Below are positions 1-9,600 of a stretch of DNA of 12,551 nucleotides, piece after piece; within the stretch, counting starts at the first letter, position 1; each line of letters opens with the position of its first letter. Below the pieces are notes generated by a model. That model had not been told where the DNA came from. It did no database searches and was given only the letters and a program-made list of their open reading frames with translations. Both the position numbers and the translations under genes were made by a program. Origin of the DNA: Flexicrinis sp001567485 (GTDB lineage Bacteria > Chloroflexota > Anaerolineae > Aggregatilineales > Phototrophicaceae); NCBI GenBank assembly GCA_030263635.1, contig SZPI01000091.1, positions 1 through 12,551 on the forward strand. Reading direction: 5' to 3'.

Positions 1-1
1 C

Positions 2-64
2 GCCTCGCCAGCGCCGCGTCCCGGTGTGCGCTCCAAGCGCGGCTACGGCCTCGGACAAATGTAA
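2..64 (+). CDS. C-terminal end of an unidentified upstream gene (partial)
   Basis: One frame is open from the left edge to a TAA at 62-64 and gives 20 residues ending in SKRGYGLGQM. The fragment is rich in Pro, Gly and basic residues. The stop lies 13 bases before the ATG of the Pvc16-like gene and overlaps that gene's ribosome binding site, which is the spacing expected inside an operon. No family can be recognised from so short a tail. From context it is probably another component of the injection system locus. A chance open frame cannot be excluded over such a short stretch. Confidence 0.5.
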   Translation, partial: ASPAPRPGVRSKRGYGLGQM

Positions 65-67
65 GGA
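62..67 (+). promoter_or_regulatory. Ribosome binding site deciding the start of the Pvc16-like gene
   Basis: TAAGGA sits 10 bases before the ATG at 78. The frame is open further upstream to an ATG at 24, but those extra residues are unlike the family start and overlap the preceding gene. The site therefore supports the start at 78. Confidence 0.55.
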
Positions 68-77
68 CGCTGACCCT

Positions 78-1352
78 ATGGCACTACTCGATCTCTCGCT
101 GGTGACTCAATCGCTGATCGACCTGATCGATACGCAGATCACGAACTCGTCGGCGTGGAACCCTGTGAATACGCTCAGCGTCGATCCGTACCCGCCCGAC
201 CGGCTCACGGGGGACAATACGCTTGGGTTCTACCTCTATCACGTCACCGAGGACAGCACCGGCAAGAACACCTATATCCCCGGCGTCAGCGACGTGCCGG
301 TGCGCTATACGCCGATGGGTCTCAACCTGTATTACCTGCTCACGGCGCACAGCGACCTTGACAACACCAACAGCGTCTACCGCGAGCAGTTGATGATGGG
401 GTTGGCGATGAAGGCGCTGCACGACTTCCCGCTGGTGGACGACACCACGCTGGTCGCCGGCAACCTCGTCATGCACCCGCTGCTGCGCGGCGCAGACAAC
501 GCGTTTCGCGTCAGTATGCTGCCGATCAAGCAGGACGACTCGGTGGCGTACTGGACGGCCGGAAGCTCCCCACAGCGGCTGGCCGCGTATTATCACGTCG
601 CCGTGGTCAAGCTCGAACCGGAAGAGCCGCGTGTGCGGGCGGGTCGTGTGCTGACCTACAACGTCTTTCCGCTGCCCAGCGACGCGCCGCACGCCGAAGC
701 GACCGAGAACGTCATTTCGTTCACCCTCCCCGGCGAGCTTGACCCGCGCGCGCTCGATCTGCGGCCGGCGCAGGTCACATACGATACGCCGTTCAGCGTG
801 CTCGGCTCGGCTTTCACCGGCGACCGCGTGCTGCTGCAAATCCGCCGCGCCGACTGGGACGCGCCGGTCGAGGTCGACGCCGCGTGGAACGTCAGCGCAA
901 CGTCGAGCCGCATCTCGGCCACCGCGCGCACGGCGGTCAGCGGCGTGGATGTCGTGCCGGGCATCTATACGGCGTCGGTCAAGGTCGAGCGCTGGCGCAT
1001 GACCGCGACCGGCACCAAGATCCTCGAATCATCGTCCAACGAGACGCCCTTCGCCATCGTGCCGGAAGTGACCACGCCGACCGTGCCGGATCCGGCCGGG
1101 CGATTCACAGTCACGGGGCGCGTCTTCCAACACGCGGATATCGCGCCGGAGATGGTACAGGTGTACGTCGGCGCCAACCGGCTGACACAGGCTGTCAACC
1201 CGCTTAACCTACAGCCCGGCGAGTACGACATCCCGAACGCCACGACCTTGAATGTGCGCCTGTCGGCGTCGGCCGTATCGGGCGACCGCCTCGGCGTGCG
1301 GATCATCATCAACGGGGCGGAGAACGCGCCGCAGTGGGTGATCGTGCCATGA
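78..1352 (+). CDS. cis16: Pvc16/Cis16-like tail terminator protein (DUF4255 family) of an eCIS
   Basis: This is a predicted 424-residue protein. Roughly residues 1-190 look like the DUF4255 (Pvc16 N-terminal) domain: an N-terminal helix with LVTQSLIDLIDTQI, then NTLGFYLYHVTEDS, then the MGLNLYYLLTAHSD strand and a YREQLMMGLAMKALHDFP helix. About residues 228-330 (from RPAQVTYDTPFSVLGSAF) and 338-424 look like two beta-rich Ig/TIG-like domains. In the Afp/PVC particles this protein caps the end of the sheath and tube distal to the baseplate. There is no signal peptide or membrane segment, as expected for a particle assembled in the cytoplasm. The stop overlaps the next start by four bases (ATGA), so the two genes are probably translationally coupled. 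The family call is by eye; the Ig-like subdivision is inferred from strand patterns. Confidence 0.85.
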   Translation: MALLDLSLVTQSLIDLIDTQITNSSAWNPVNTLSVDPYPPDRLTGDNTLGFYLYHVTEDSTGKNTYIPGVSDVPVRYTPMGLNLYYLLTAHSDLDNTNSVYREQLMMGLAMKALHDFPLVDDTTLVAGNLVMHPLLRGADNAFRVSMLPIKQDDSVAYWTAGSSPQRLAAYYHVAVVKLEPEEPRVRAGRVLTYNVFPLPSDAPHAEATENVISFTLPGELDPRALDLRPAQVTYDTPFSVLGSAFTGDRVLLQIRRADWDAPVEVDAAWNVSATSSRISATARTAVSGVDVVPGIYTASVKVERWRMTATGTKILESSSNETPFAIVPEVTTPTVPDPAGRFTVTGRVFQHADIAPEMVQVYVGANRLTQAVNPLNLQPGEYDIPNATTLNVRLSASAVSGDRLGVRIIINGAENAPQWVIVP

Positions 1353-3418
1353 CCGACCCGACGCGCCTTCACGTTCAGCCCCCGCCGGCCATCACCAGCG
1401 ACGCCAGCGCGCTTGAGACGGTGCTGCTGCGCGTGCGCCTGCTGGCGGAGCGGCGCTTGTCGTGGCTGGAACAGCGGCGCGGCACGGTCAATGGCACGCC
1501 GGCCCCGTCCGAGATCGATGCACTGCTGGGCGACATGGATGACCCGGCGGCCGAGCGCGAGTTCCACGCCGCACAACCCAGCCTGAGCGCACGTATCGAA
1601 GCCATCGAGCGCGCGCTGGACGCCGACCGTGACAGCCGCCTCGCCGCGCTGATTCGCGTATTCGGCCTCGACGCGCTCGACCGTGACGTGCTGCATGTGT
1701 GCCTCGCCGCCGCGGCCGATCCGGGCTTAGCGCGCTTGTTCGCGTATCTGCACGACGATTCGACCCGTCCGTATCCTACGCTGGGGATGATCGCGCGGCT
1801 GTGCGGGCACGGGCGCTTCATGGCGCTGCCAGCCACGTCGCCGCTGCGCCGCTGGCGGATGATCGGCATGGGCAGCGACCCGGCGGGCGACTCGTTCGCG
1901 CCGCTGCGGCTTGATCCCGTCATCCGTGACGCGCTGGCCGGGCAGGACGATCTCGATCCGGCGCTGACCGGGCATGCGCGCCTGATCGCGCCGCTGGAGC
2001 CGCTGCCGGAATGGGATGTCGACGGTGAAGCAGCGTTCGCCTCGCGCGCGCTGACCGATCAACCGGGGCGGACGGTCGTGCTGCATGTCGTCGCCCCCAA
2101 ACGCAGCGGCCGCAAGACGTTCGCGGCTTGCGTATCGGCGCACATCGGGATGCCGCTGCTGGCCGTCGACGTGTCCGGCATCCTCGACGATCAGTGGGAA
2201 ACGGCCTTCATCCACGCTCAGCGCCATGCCTTCCTGAACCGCTGCGCGCTGGCGTGGACGTCGCGCGCTCCGGGGCTGCTCGCGCGCGCATGGCCAAATA
2301 GTGTGCCGCATTTTCCGCTGCAGTTCGTCTTGCGTGAGGCCCTCGACAATGCGCCGCTGATTGACGACGCGCTCGAACGCCGCATCGAGCTGCCCGCGCC
2401 GGCGACCGATACACGGTTGAAGCTGTGGCGCACCGCCGCGCCGCAGGTCGCGGCGGCCAACCCCGACTCGCTGATCGCGCTGGCCGGGCGGTTCAACGCG
2501 CGCCCCGGTGATATCGCCGAGGCCGCGGGCATCCCGTTCGCCTCGGCCGAATTGATGGCGCACGCCCTGCGTGACCGTCAGCGCGGCCTGTTCGGCGGGC
2601 TGGCGCAGCCGTTGGAATGCCCGTTCGTGTGGGACGATCTGGTCGTCTCGCCTGCGCTGCGCGACGCGCTGACCGATTTCGTTCACGAGGCCGGTGACCG
2701 CGCCGCGTTCTGGGAACAGCCCGGCGCGCGCCGCTTGTTCCCGCAGGGGCGCGGATTGGCCGCGCTGTTCACTGGCAGCCCCGGCACCGGCAAGACAATG
2801 GCCGCGCAGGTGATGGCCGCCGCGCTCGGACTCGACCTATTCCGCGTCGATCTGTCGTCGGTCGTCAGCAAGTACGTTGGCGAGACGTCACAGCACTTGC
2901 AGCGCATTTTGACGCGTGCGGCCGAGATGGACGCCGTGCTGTTCTTCGATGAGGCCGACGCGCTGTTCTCGCGCCGCACCGACGTCAAAGACGCGCACGA
3001 CCGCTTCGCCAACACCGACACCAACCACTTGCTTCAGGCGCTGGAGAATTACGACGGGATCGCTGTGCTGGCGACCAATCGTAAAGGCAACATCGACCCG
3101 GCCTTCGTGCGCCGCCTGCGCTACGTGCTCGACTTCCCCAAGCCCGACGCGGCGCAGCGCCATACGCTGTGGACGCGCCTGATCCACGGCTTGGCGGGCG
3201 ATCACGCCGTGCGCGCGCTGGGCGGGCTGATCGACAAGCTGGCGGCGGAACTGGAGCTGACCGGCGCGCAGATCAAATACGCAGTGCTGACGGCAGTATT
3301 CGCCGCGCGCCGCGACGGCACGCCTATCGCCGCCGATCACATTCTGCGCGGCCTCGACCGCGAGATGGCGAAGGAAGGCCGCGCCTTAAGCGATCGCGAA
3401 CGGTTGCGCTTGGGATAA
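1349..3418 (+). CDS. cis15: Pvc15/Cis15-like AAA+ ATPase of an eCIS
   Basis: This is a predicted 689-residue ATPase. The C-terminal AAA+ domain is intact: Walker A GSPGTGKT at 476-483, Walker B LFFDEAD around 531-537, sensor-1 Asn in LATNRKGN (N577), and DPAFVRRLR with candidate arginine fingers R588-R591. A central region carries a degenerate P-loop, APKRSGRKT at 249-257, followed by the expected alternation of strands and helices but no acidic Walker B. The protein thus looks like a double-AAA chain with a dead first module. The N-terminal ~200 residues are helical. Pvc15/Afp15-type ATPases are needed for particle assembly or stability in known systems. The ATG at 1349 was preferred to the GTG at 1334 because it gives the standard 4-base overlap with the previous stop. 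The role is known from the family; substrate and partner are not visible. Confidence 0.9.
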   Translation: MTDPTRLHVQPPPAITSDASALETVLLRVRLLAERRLSWLEQRRGTVNGTPAPSEIDALLGDMDDPAAEREFHAAQPSLSARIEAIERALDADRDSRLAALIRVFGLDALDRDVLHVCLAAAADPGLARLFAYLHDDSTRPYPTLGMIARLCGHGRFMALPATSPLRRWRMIGMGSDPAGDSFAPLRLDPVIRDALAGQDDLDPALTGHARLIAPLEPLPEWDVDGEAAFASRALTDQPGRTVVLHVVAPKRSGRKTFAACVSAHIGMPLLAVDVSGILDDQWETAFIHAQRHAFLNRCALAWTSRAPGLLARAWPNSVPHFPLQFVLREALDNAPLIDDALERRIELPAPATDTRLKLWRTAAPQVAAANPDSLIALAGRFNARPGDIAEAAGIPFASAELMAHALRDRQRGLFGGLAQPLECPFVWDDLVVSPALRDALTDFVHEAGDRAAFWEQPGARRLFPQGRGLAALFTGSPGTGKTMAAQVMAAALGLDLFRVDLSSVVSKYVGETSQHLQRILTRAAEMDAVLFFDEADALFSRRTDVKDAHDRFANTDTNHLLQALENYDGIAVLATNRKGNIDPAFVRRLRYVLDFPKPDAAQRHTLWTRLIHGLAGDHAVRALGGLIDKLAAELELTGAQIKYAVLTAVFAARRDGTPIAADHILRGLDREMAKEGRALSDRERLRLG

Positions 3419-3423
3419 GGGGG
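3417..3423 (+). promoter_or_regulatory. Strong ribosome binding site before a GTG start
   Basis: AAGGGGG begins within the TAA stop of the ATPase gene and lies 5 bases before the GTG at 3429. It supports the small ORF as a real gene with a GTG start. Confidence 0.6.
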
Positions 3424-3428
3424 ACACG

Positions 3429-3662
3429 GTGGAAGTTCACATCGGCGGGATTCGGGTGCGGATCGACGGGTTGTCGCCGGAGCAGGGCCGGCAGTTGGGC
3501 GATCGTGTTGGCTCGCTGCTGAGTCAGCGGCTGACCGAACGCGCCGCGCCGTCGCGCAGCCTGAGCGTGGTTCAGGCGCGGGTGCAGGCGAGCCAGACCG
3601 ATTCACTCGACCGGGTGGCCGATCAGGTCGTTCAAGCGATTATCAACGGGGTGTCCGGGTGA
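3429..3662 (+). CDS. Small conserved-looking protein of unknown function between ATPase and effector
   Basis: This is a 77-residue protein with a GTG start and a good ribosome binding site. I do not recognise a named family. Residues 1-13 (MEVHIGGIRVRID) look like a beta-hairpin. The remainder is predicted helical and polar: GLSPEQGRQLGDRVGSLL, then a segment rich in Gln, Ser and Arg, and a C-terminal amphipathic helix DRVADQVVQAII. There is no signal peptide, membrane segment or cysteine. Its stop overlaps the GTG of the giant DUF4157 protein by four bases (GTGA), so the two are likely translated together. Position suggests a chaperone, loading adaptor or regulator for that cargo, but this is inference only. 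A small structural particle component is an equally open possibility. Confidence 0.75.
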   Translation: MEVHIGGIRVRIDGLSPEQGRQLGDRVGSLLSQRLTERAAPSRSLSVVQARVQASQTDSLDRVADQVVQAIINGVSG

Positions 3663-6600
3663 AGCAGACGCACGCGGTCAAGCAGCGCACGGCCCACGCG
3701 CCTCCGCAGAAGCGGCGGACGGCGCAGACGGCCAGCACGCACGAGCGACAAGCGCGTGCCGTGTCGGCGCGCTTGCTGCACGGCGAGACGGACGTGAGCC
3801 GCCTGCTCACCCGTGCGCCCGCCGCCCGCCGCGCCGACGTGCGCCACAGCCGCCCCGTGCCACTGCCTCAAGACGCCCGCGCATGGCTCGAACGCGGCTT
3901 CAACGCCGATCTGTCCGCCGTCCGTGTCCACACAGATGCCGCCGCCGCCGATCTCGCCGCGCACGCGGGGGCGCATGCCGCCACAGTCGGCCGGCACATC
4001 TACTTCGCTGAGGGCCGCTATCAGCCCGGAACGGTCGAAGGCCGAACGCTGTTGGCGCACGAAGTCGCGCATGTGCTTCAGCAGACCGCGCGCCTCGTCG
4101 ACAGCCGTCTCGCTGCGACCGATGTGTTCGGCAGTGGTGAGGCGCAGTACGACAAACCGTGGCCGGAGACTCACGCGCGCTACACAACCGAAGCAGCCGG
4201 CCAGCCAAGCGCCGAAACATCGGTGGCCGCCATGATCCGCGAGATCGAGCGCCTTGTCGGGCGCGATGCCGTCCTATCGCACGCGCTGGGCGTCGGGGTC
4301 GAAACCGCCGGCGTCAACAATATGACAGCATTTGAACAGCGCGTCACCGCAGGCGACTTCAACGCCTACGAGCCGCTGGCGCGCAGCCTGCTGTTCGATG
4401 TCCTCAAGCTGCTCGGCCGCTTCGATGGCGCTGCCTATCTGCTCACACAGGATCCGACATTGACGACCGCCTCGCCCGACGTGGCGTTCTGGGAATACGT
4501 CCGCGACACCGAAGCGCTGGGGTACGACTGGTTCTACGGCATCTTTACACGCATCCCTGAGATTAACCGGCTGTTCCCCGACCGCTATCTGGAAGCGATC
4601 TGGCGCCACTTGATGAACCCGGCACGCGGCCCTATCGCCTCCAGCGACGTACGCACGCTGACGAGCGATTATCTCACCACCTATCGCACCGCCGCCGCCG
4701 CCGGAGAATTCGTGCAAAACGAGCGCGTCCTCGGCGCGTATTCGTACCTTGCGACGCTCAACGACGATCTACAAGCGATCCTCGGCGTGGTCAACGGTCG
4801 CACCACCGGCCTCCCCGTCGCGATGGGCCGCACGGCCGCGGCCAACGAATGGCGTCGAATCGCCACGACGACCTTTGCGAATCATGCGCGCCGGGTGTTC
4901 CGTGATCTCGGCCCGTTGATCGTCCCGATTGCCGAACGCGCCGCCGAATATTGGAATCGCGTTGCCGTGCTGTATCAGGACACGCTGGGCGATGCCGAGG
5001 TTCAATTCTTCGGAAGCCGCGCCGCGCCGCACAGCCGGCCGCCAACTCCCGACCCATCGGCCGCCCCGCCCACCGCCCCCGACACGCTGGCAGCGACGAC
5101 CGCCACGACGACCGTTCCCGCCACGCCGCAAGCATCCGCCGAGGCCCTGCGCGACAGCGCGTTCTCGGATTTCGTGCGCACGACCGCCGAACGGTTGACG
5201 CCGGTGCTGCGCGTCGACGGCGACGCGATACCCGATCCCGCCGCCTATCAAGCCAGCCTAACCCGCTTGCGCGAGGCGCTGACAGCCAACCGTTCCGCGT
5301 TGGGCGAGCGCATGTTCACCGTTTTGCGCCGGCGCGACATGGCCGACACCGGTCGCTTCGACACCGCGCTGTGGCTGGGGGTGGCACAGGCGTATATCGA
5401 CGGGCTGTTGGGCGCAATCGGCCACTACGACTCTCAGCGCGACACCGACTACGTGACGAACTTCGGCCGCGACGATCTGCGCATGTACAACCGCTACGAA
5501 ATCGCATGGCATGCCAACGTGCTGGCGCGTATCGCCAACAATGCCGATCTGCGCGCCGTGTCGGACGCGGTGCGGCAGGGCGCCGACCTCAACCGGAGTT
5601 ATCTGCTGCTGACCGGCGAATGGCGCGAGGACACGTCGCCGCCGCGCGGCGGACAGTACCTCGGCATGGACTTGAGCGCCGGGGCGGTCGTGCGCGGGTC
5701 GGGCCTGACCGCTAATCAGCTCGACCGGCTGTTCTACCTGACCAACCAGCAGGCGCTGAACGCGATCCTGTTCCAACTGCTGCGCCAGCCGGAGGATTTC
5801 TCGGCGTCCAGTTACGGCACGATCCAGCGCGCGCTGCGCCAAACCCGCGAGCAGGCGCCGATGCCTAAGCGCTGGACGATGCACCCGTACCTGATCGTGT
5901 GGAACGACGCCGACCGCGACATCCCGGAGCGCGCCAGCATGGGCGCCATCATGCGCGATCACCCGCGTTTTGACGAACTGCTCGACATGGAGGATCACCG
6001 CCGCGCGCAGTACGTCACGCCGTTGGAGCGCACCACTAAGCTGTACGTATGGTTCCTGCCGGAGTTCGAGCGCATTACCCGTTATCTCCTGAGCGTGCCG
6101 GGGCTGGGCGATCAGATTCGCACCGAATTGGGGACGACGCCCACGCCGGAAACCCTGCTCGCCCTGCTTGATCGCTTATGGCAGCGTTCGGCCGCGGAGG
6201 GCCACAGCCAGCGCGATCTTGACGCCTTCACCGGCGCGCAGACGGATATCACCGGCGCCATCGGGCGCGACATCACATCGGCGGAGCAGCTGCGCGACCT
6301 GCTGTTCCGGTACGCCACCACCCGCGACCGCCGCGTGACCGCCGCCCTCGTCCGGCCCCTACTGGATGCCTACGCCAGCGATTCCAGCGTGACGAACTAC
6401 GTCGTCCCCAACCGCGTGATCGAGTATCTCGACCGCTTTCATCAGGACATCCGGCCGGACAACCTGACCGAACGCCGCCTGCAAATGCACGCGCTGATCC
6501 TCTCGATCGCGCCGAACTTGCGCGCTGCGTTCGTGCGGCAGGGGCGTATCGAGGCGGTGCTGGGCATCGAAATCCTCGAACGGCGCTACGACATCATCAC

Positions 6601-9600
6601 CGGCCTGTACGGCTACGTCAAACGGGCGCTGGAGTTCACCGGCGCGGCCGACGCTGCCGAACAGCTTCGTCCGGTGCTGCACAACACCGAAGACAGCACA
6701 GCGCTGGTGGGGAATGCCAACAGAGAACATCTGCGCGTGCTGATCGACCGCTGGGATCGCGTCATCGGCGAGGTACAGCGCCAAACCGGGTTCAGCACGA
6801 CACCAAACCGCACCGGAATCATGCGCGTCGGCTCTCCCCGCGAACTGGGCCTGAACAGCCCGTTCATGCTCGACGGCGAACAGGTGCAGATCACAGCCAT
6901 TCACACCGACTTCCGCTTCCACCCGTCTTATGGGCACAGCGGTGATGATTTCTATCACCCGTCGATCCTCACGCATCTGGATGGCTCGCGGCTGGACGCC
7001 GATCAGCCGCTGCTCACCTACGAATATCTTCAACGCGACGGCAGCGTGACCCTGACGGCCAGCACCGACGAGCAGGAACTTGCGGCGTTTTCGCACGTCG
7101 TCACGATGGAACTGATCGTACGCGGGCTGGAGCAGTTGCAAGAATATATCCGCATCTACGTCGGAGTCGGCGTCGATGCGGCGTCGCTGTTTATCCCCGG
7201 CGCGCCAGCCGTCATTACCATCGCGCAGCTCGTCCAGTTTCTGATTATGGAACTGCCGCACATTCAGGAAGAAATTTTGGACGATCCGCTGGCGCTGGTG
7301 CGCGAGCTGGAGACATTCATCTCGCCGGCCCTGCGCGATCAGGTCATCGAGAATATCTGGATGTGGGTGCTGCTGCGCGGTGACCTGCCGTTCGCCGAGC
7401 GCTTGCAAGCGCGGACAAGCCGGGCGGCCCGCAGCCCACGACCTACGCCACGCCCGGCCACTGGAATACGCGGGCGGTTCCAGCGCATCGCCGCCTTCGC
7501 GCGCACTGTCATCGAACGCATCTTGAATGCCTTCCTCAACCTGCGCCAGCGCGTGCGAATCGGTTTCACCCATGCCCGGCGGGTCGCCCTGCGCTATCCG
7601 CTGCTGCGCCGTCTGCTGAGCGCGCTGCCAGTGTTTATCGAGGCGGCTGAGTTCGTCGCCGGGCCGGGCAGCGAGGCGTTCAACGAGATGGTCTCCGACC
7701 TCACCGTGGACGGCGGCTTCCCGTCAATCAGCACCGCTTTCCGCGAGGCGCTCGACCAGATCTTCGAGGGGTTGAACGGGCTGGAAGTCCCCTTCAATAT
7801 CCTGCCCATGGACATCGTGGTCGACGTTATCCTTGAGCGATTCCTCGCCACCATTCGCGGCCCGCGCGGGTTCGTCCTGCGGCGCTTCCTCGAACTGACA
7901 CAACTGCGCCCGATCTTGTCGGCGCATATCGCCCAGACACTGCGCGACGAGGGACTCGACCCGAACGTCCTGTGGCGGGAGACCATCCGGGGCGACGTGC
8001 AGCGCGTCTTGGAGCAGTCCCGCACCGAACTGATCGGCGGCATCAACAATCTACTGCGCAGTGTGCTGGGCAGTGGCCTCCAGATTTCGACCGGCGGCCT
8101 ACAGCCGATCACCGTCACGGAAGACACGTCGATGCCGGACATGGCGGCGCTGCGTCGTGACCAGCGCGAGGACGCAGACGAAGATAAAGCGGAGCATATC
8201 GCAAAGCCGCAAATTCAGCCGGCCGAGGGCCGCCCGCTGCCCGATGCCGAACGCGAACGCTACGAGGCGCTGTTCGGCCACGACTTCTCGCATGTGCGCG
8301 TACACAGCGGCCGTGAGGCGGCGCGCCTGACCCGCTTCTACAACGCGCACGCGCTCACCAGCGGCAGCCATATTTTCCTCAGCCCAGAGCTGCCGCCAGA
8401 CAGCGCCCGCGCCGACCCGGTGCTGCGTCACGAACTCGCGCATGTCTTGCAGCAGACCGGCCCGCGCCCGGCCACCCTGCCCGATCACGACCCGAAGCCA
8501 ACGTTAGGCATGCCGGGGCGCGGCCTGTCGATGGATGCCCGCCGCGAAGCCGCCGCGAACCGCATGGTGCTGCACGCCGCCCGTCGGGGCAGCGAGGCGG
8601 TCGAGGTCGAGGAAGAGGGCGGCGTGGGCCTGCTGCCGGCGGTAACACGGGACACTGCCAAAGCCGTCACCGGCGAGATCGGCCGCAACGACATCATGGA
8701 CAGCCTGATTCGTCAGGTGCACTCGCTCGATACGATCCCACAGGGCGGCGGGCGCGGTTTCACTGCCGCGGTGAGGGCGGCCGAACGGCTGTGGGGGACG
8801 ATTCGCGGGTTCCTGATCCGGCGCACGCCGATCGGCGCTGGAGGCGGGCATCGCAACGCCGACCCGTTTGAAACCAGCGACGCACTCAACGCCATCGCGC
8901 AGTTTTTCGGCGGGAACCGTGCTGTCGAGGAGAACATGCGCGCGCTGACTTATCTCAGCCGGCGGGTCAAGACAGACGGAACCGTCGAACTGAACCGCCG
9001 TACCTTCTTGCATTACGTCAAAGAGTATCTACACGCCCGAACCGGTGTCGACGTCGATATTGACCAGCCTGCGCTGACGGTGGCGGACGACGCGCCGTGG
9101 ACGCCGCAGTATGCCACAGTGCGCACGATCAACCTCGGACGGGTTCGCGGGAACGCTAATCTGTACACCAAGATGCAGCAGAACACCGATACCTACTTGG
9201 GCGCCAATAAGTTTTCGCCTGACGACTGGAAGATCATCGGTGACGAACTCGAAGGCGAGGACTTGCCGTCGGCGGTCTGGGACTCGACTGAGTACCGCTT
9301 GAGTCAGACACTCATCGACTACATGCGGGAGCATATCCGCACGCGCGGCACGGCGGACGTCGAGCCGTGGACGGATTACGTCAATCACGCCAACATCGGC
9401 GCCGCGATGGGCGGCCTACGCGTGGCGACTCACGGCCAGTTGACCGGCAGCGGCGCGCGGCCGGGCCGGCAGTCGCATCATGTGCCCCAGTTTCTGCTGG
9501 TGGAGTATTTCGAAGCCGCAAGCAATCAGCCGACCTCTCGCGTCAGCAAGCGTGTAGACGGCTCGACGACGTTCCCGCCGGGGTTCAACGGCACGGGATC

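Noticed and set aside
24..77. N-terminal extension of the Pvc16-like protein from the ATG at 24
   Set aside because: The extension lies in a different frame over the end of the upstream gene, has no ribosome binding site, and its residues (MCAPSAATASDKC) do not fit the family. The ATG at 78 has TAAGGA upstream.
84..839. Long open frame on the - strand opposite the Pvc16-like gene
   Set aside because: It mirrors the high-GC coding frame on the + strand, has an Arg/His/Val-rich composition typical of antisense shadows, and shows no recognisable domain. The same holds for the long - strand frames opposite the ATPase (1727-2686) and the effector (6359-7573).
1334..1351. GTGGGTGATCGT at 1334 and again at 11443, as a possible shared regulatory element before two genes
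   Set aside because: In the first case it is coding sequence of the Pvc16-like C-terminus (WVIV) and in the second it spans the LysM stop. The match is 12 bases and is most simply a coincidence.
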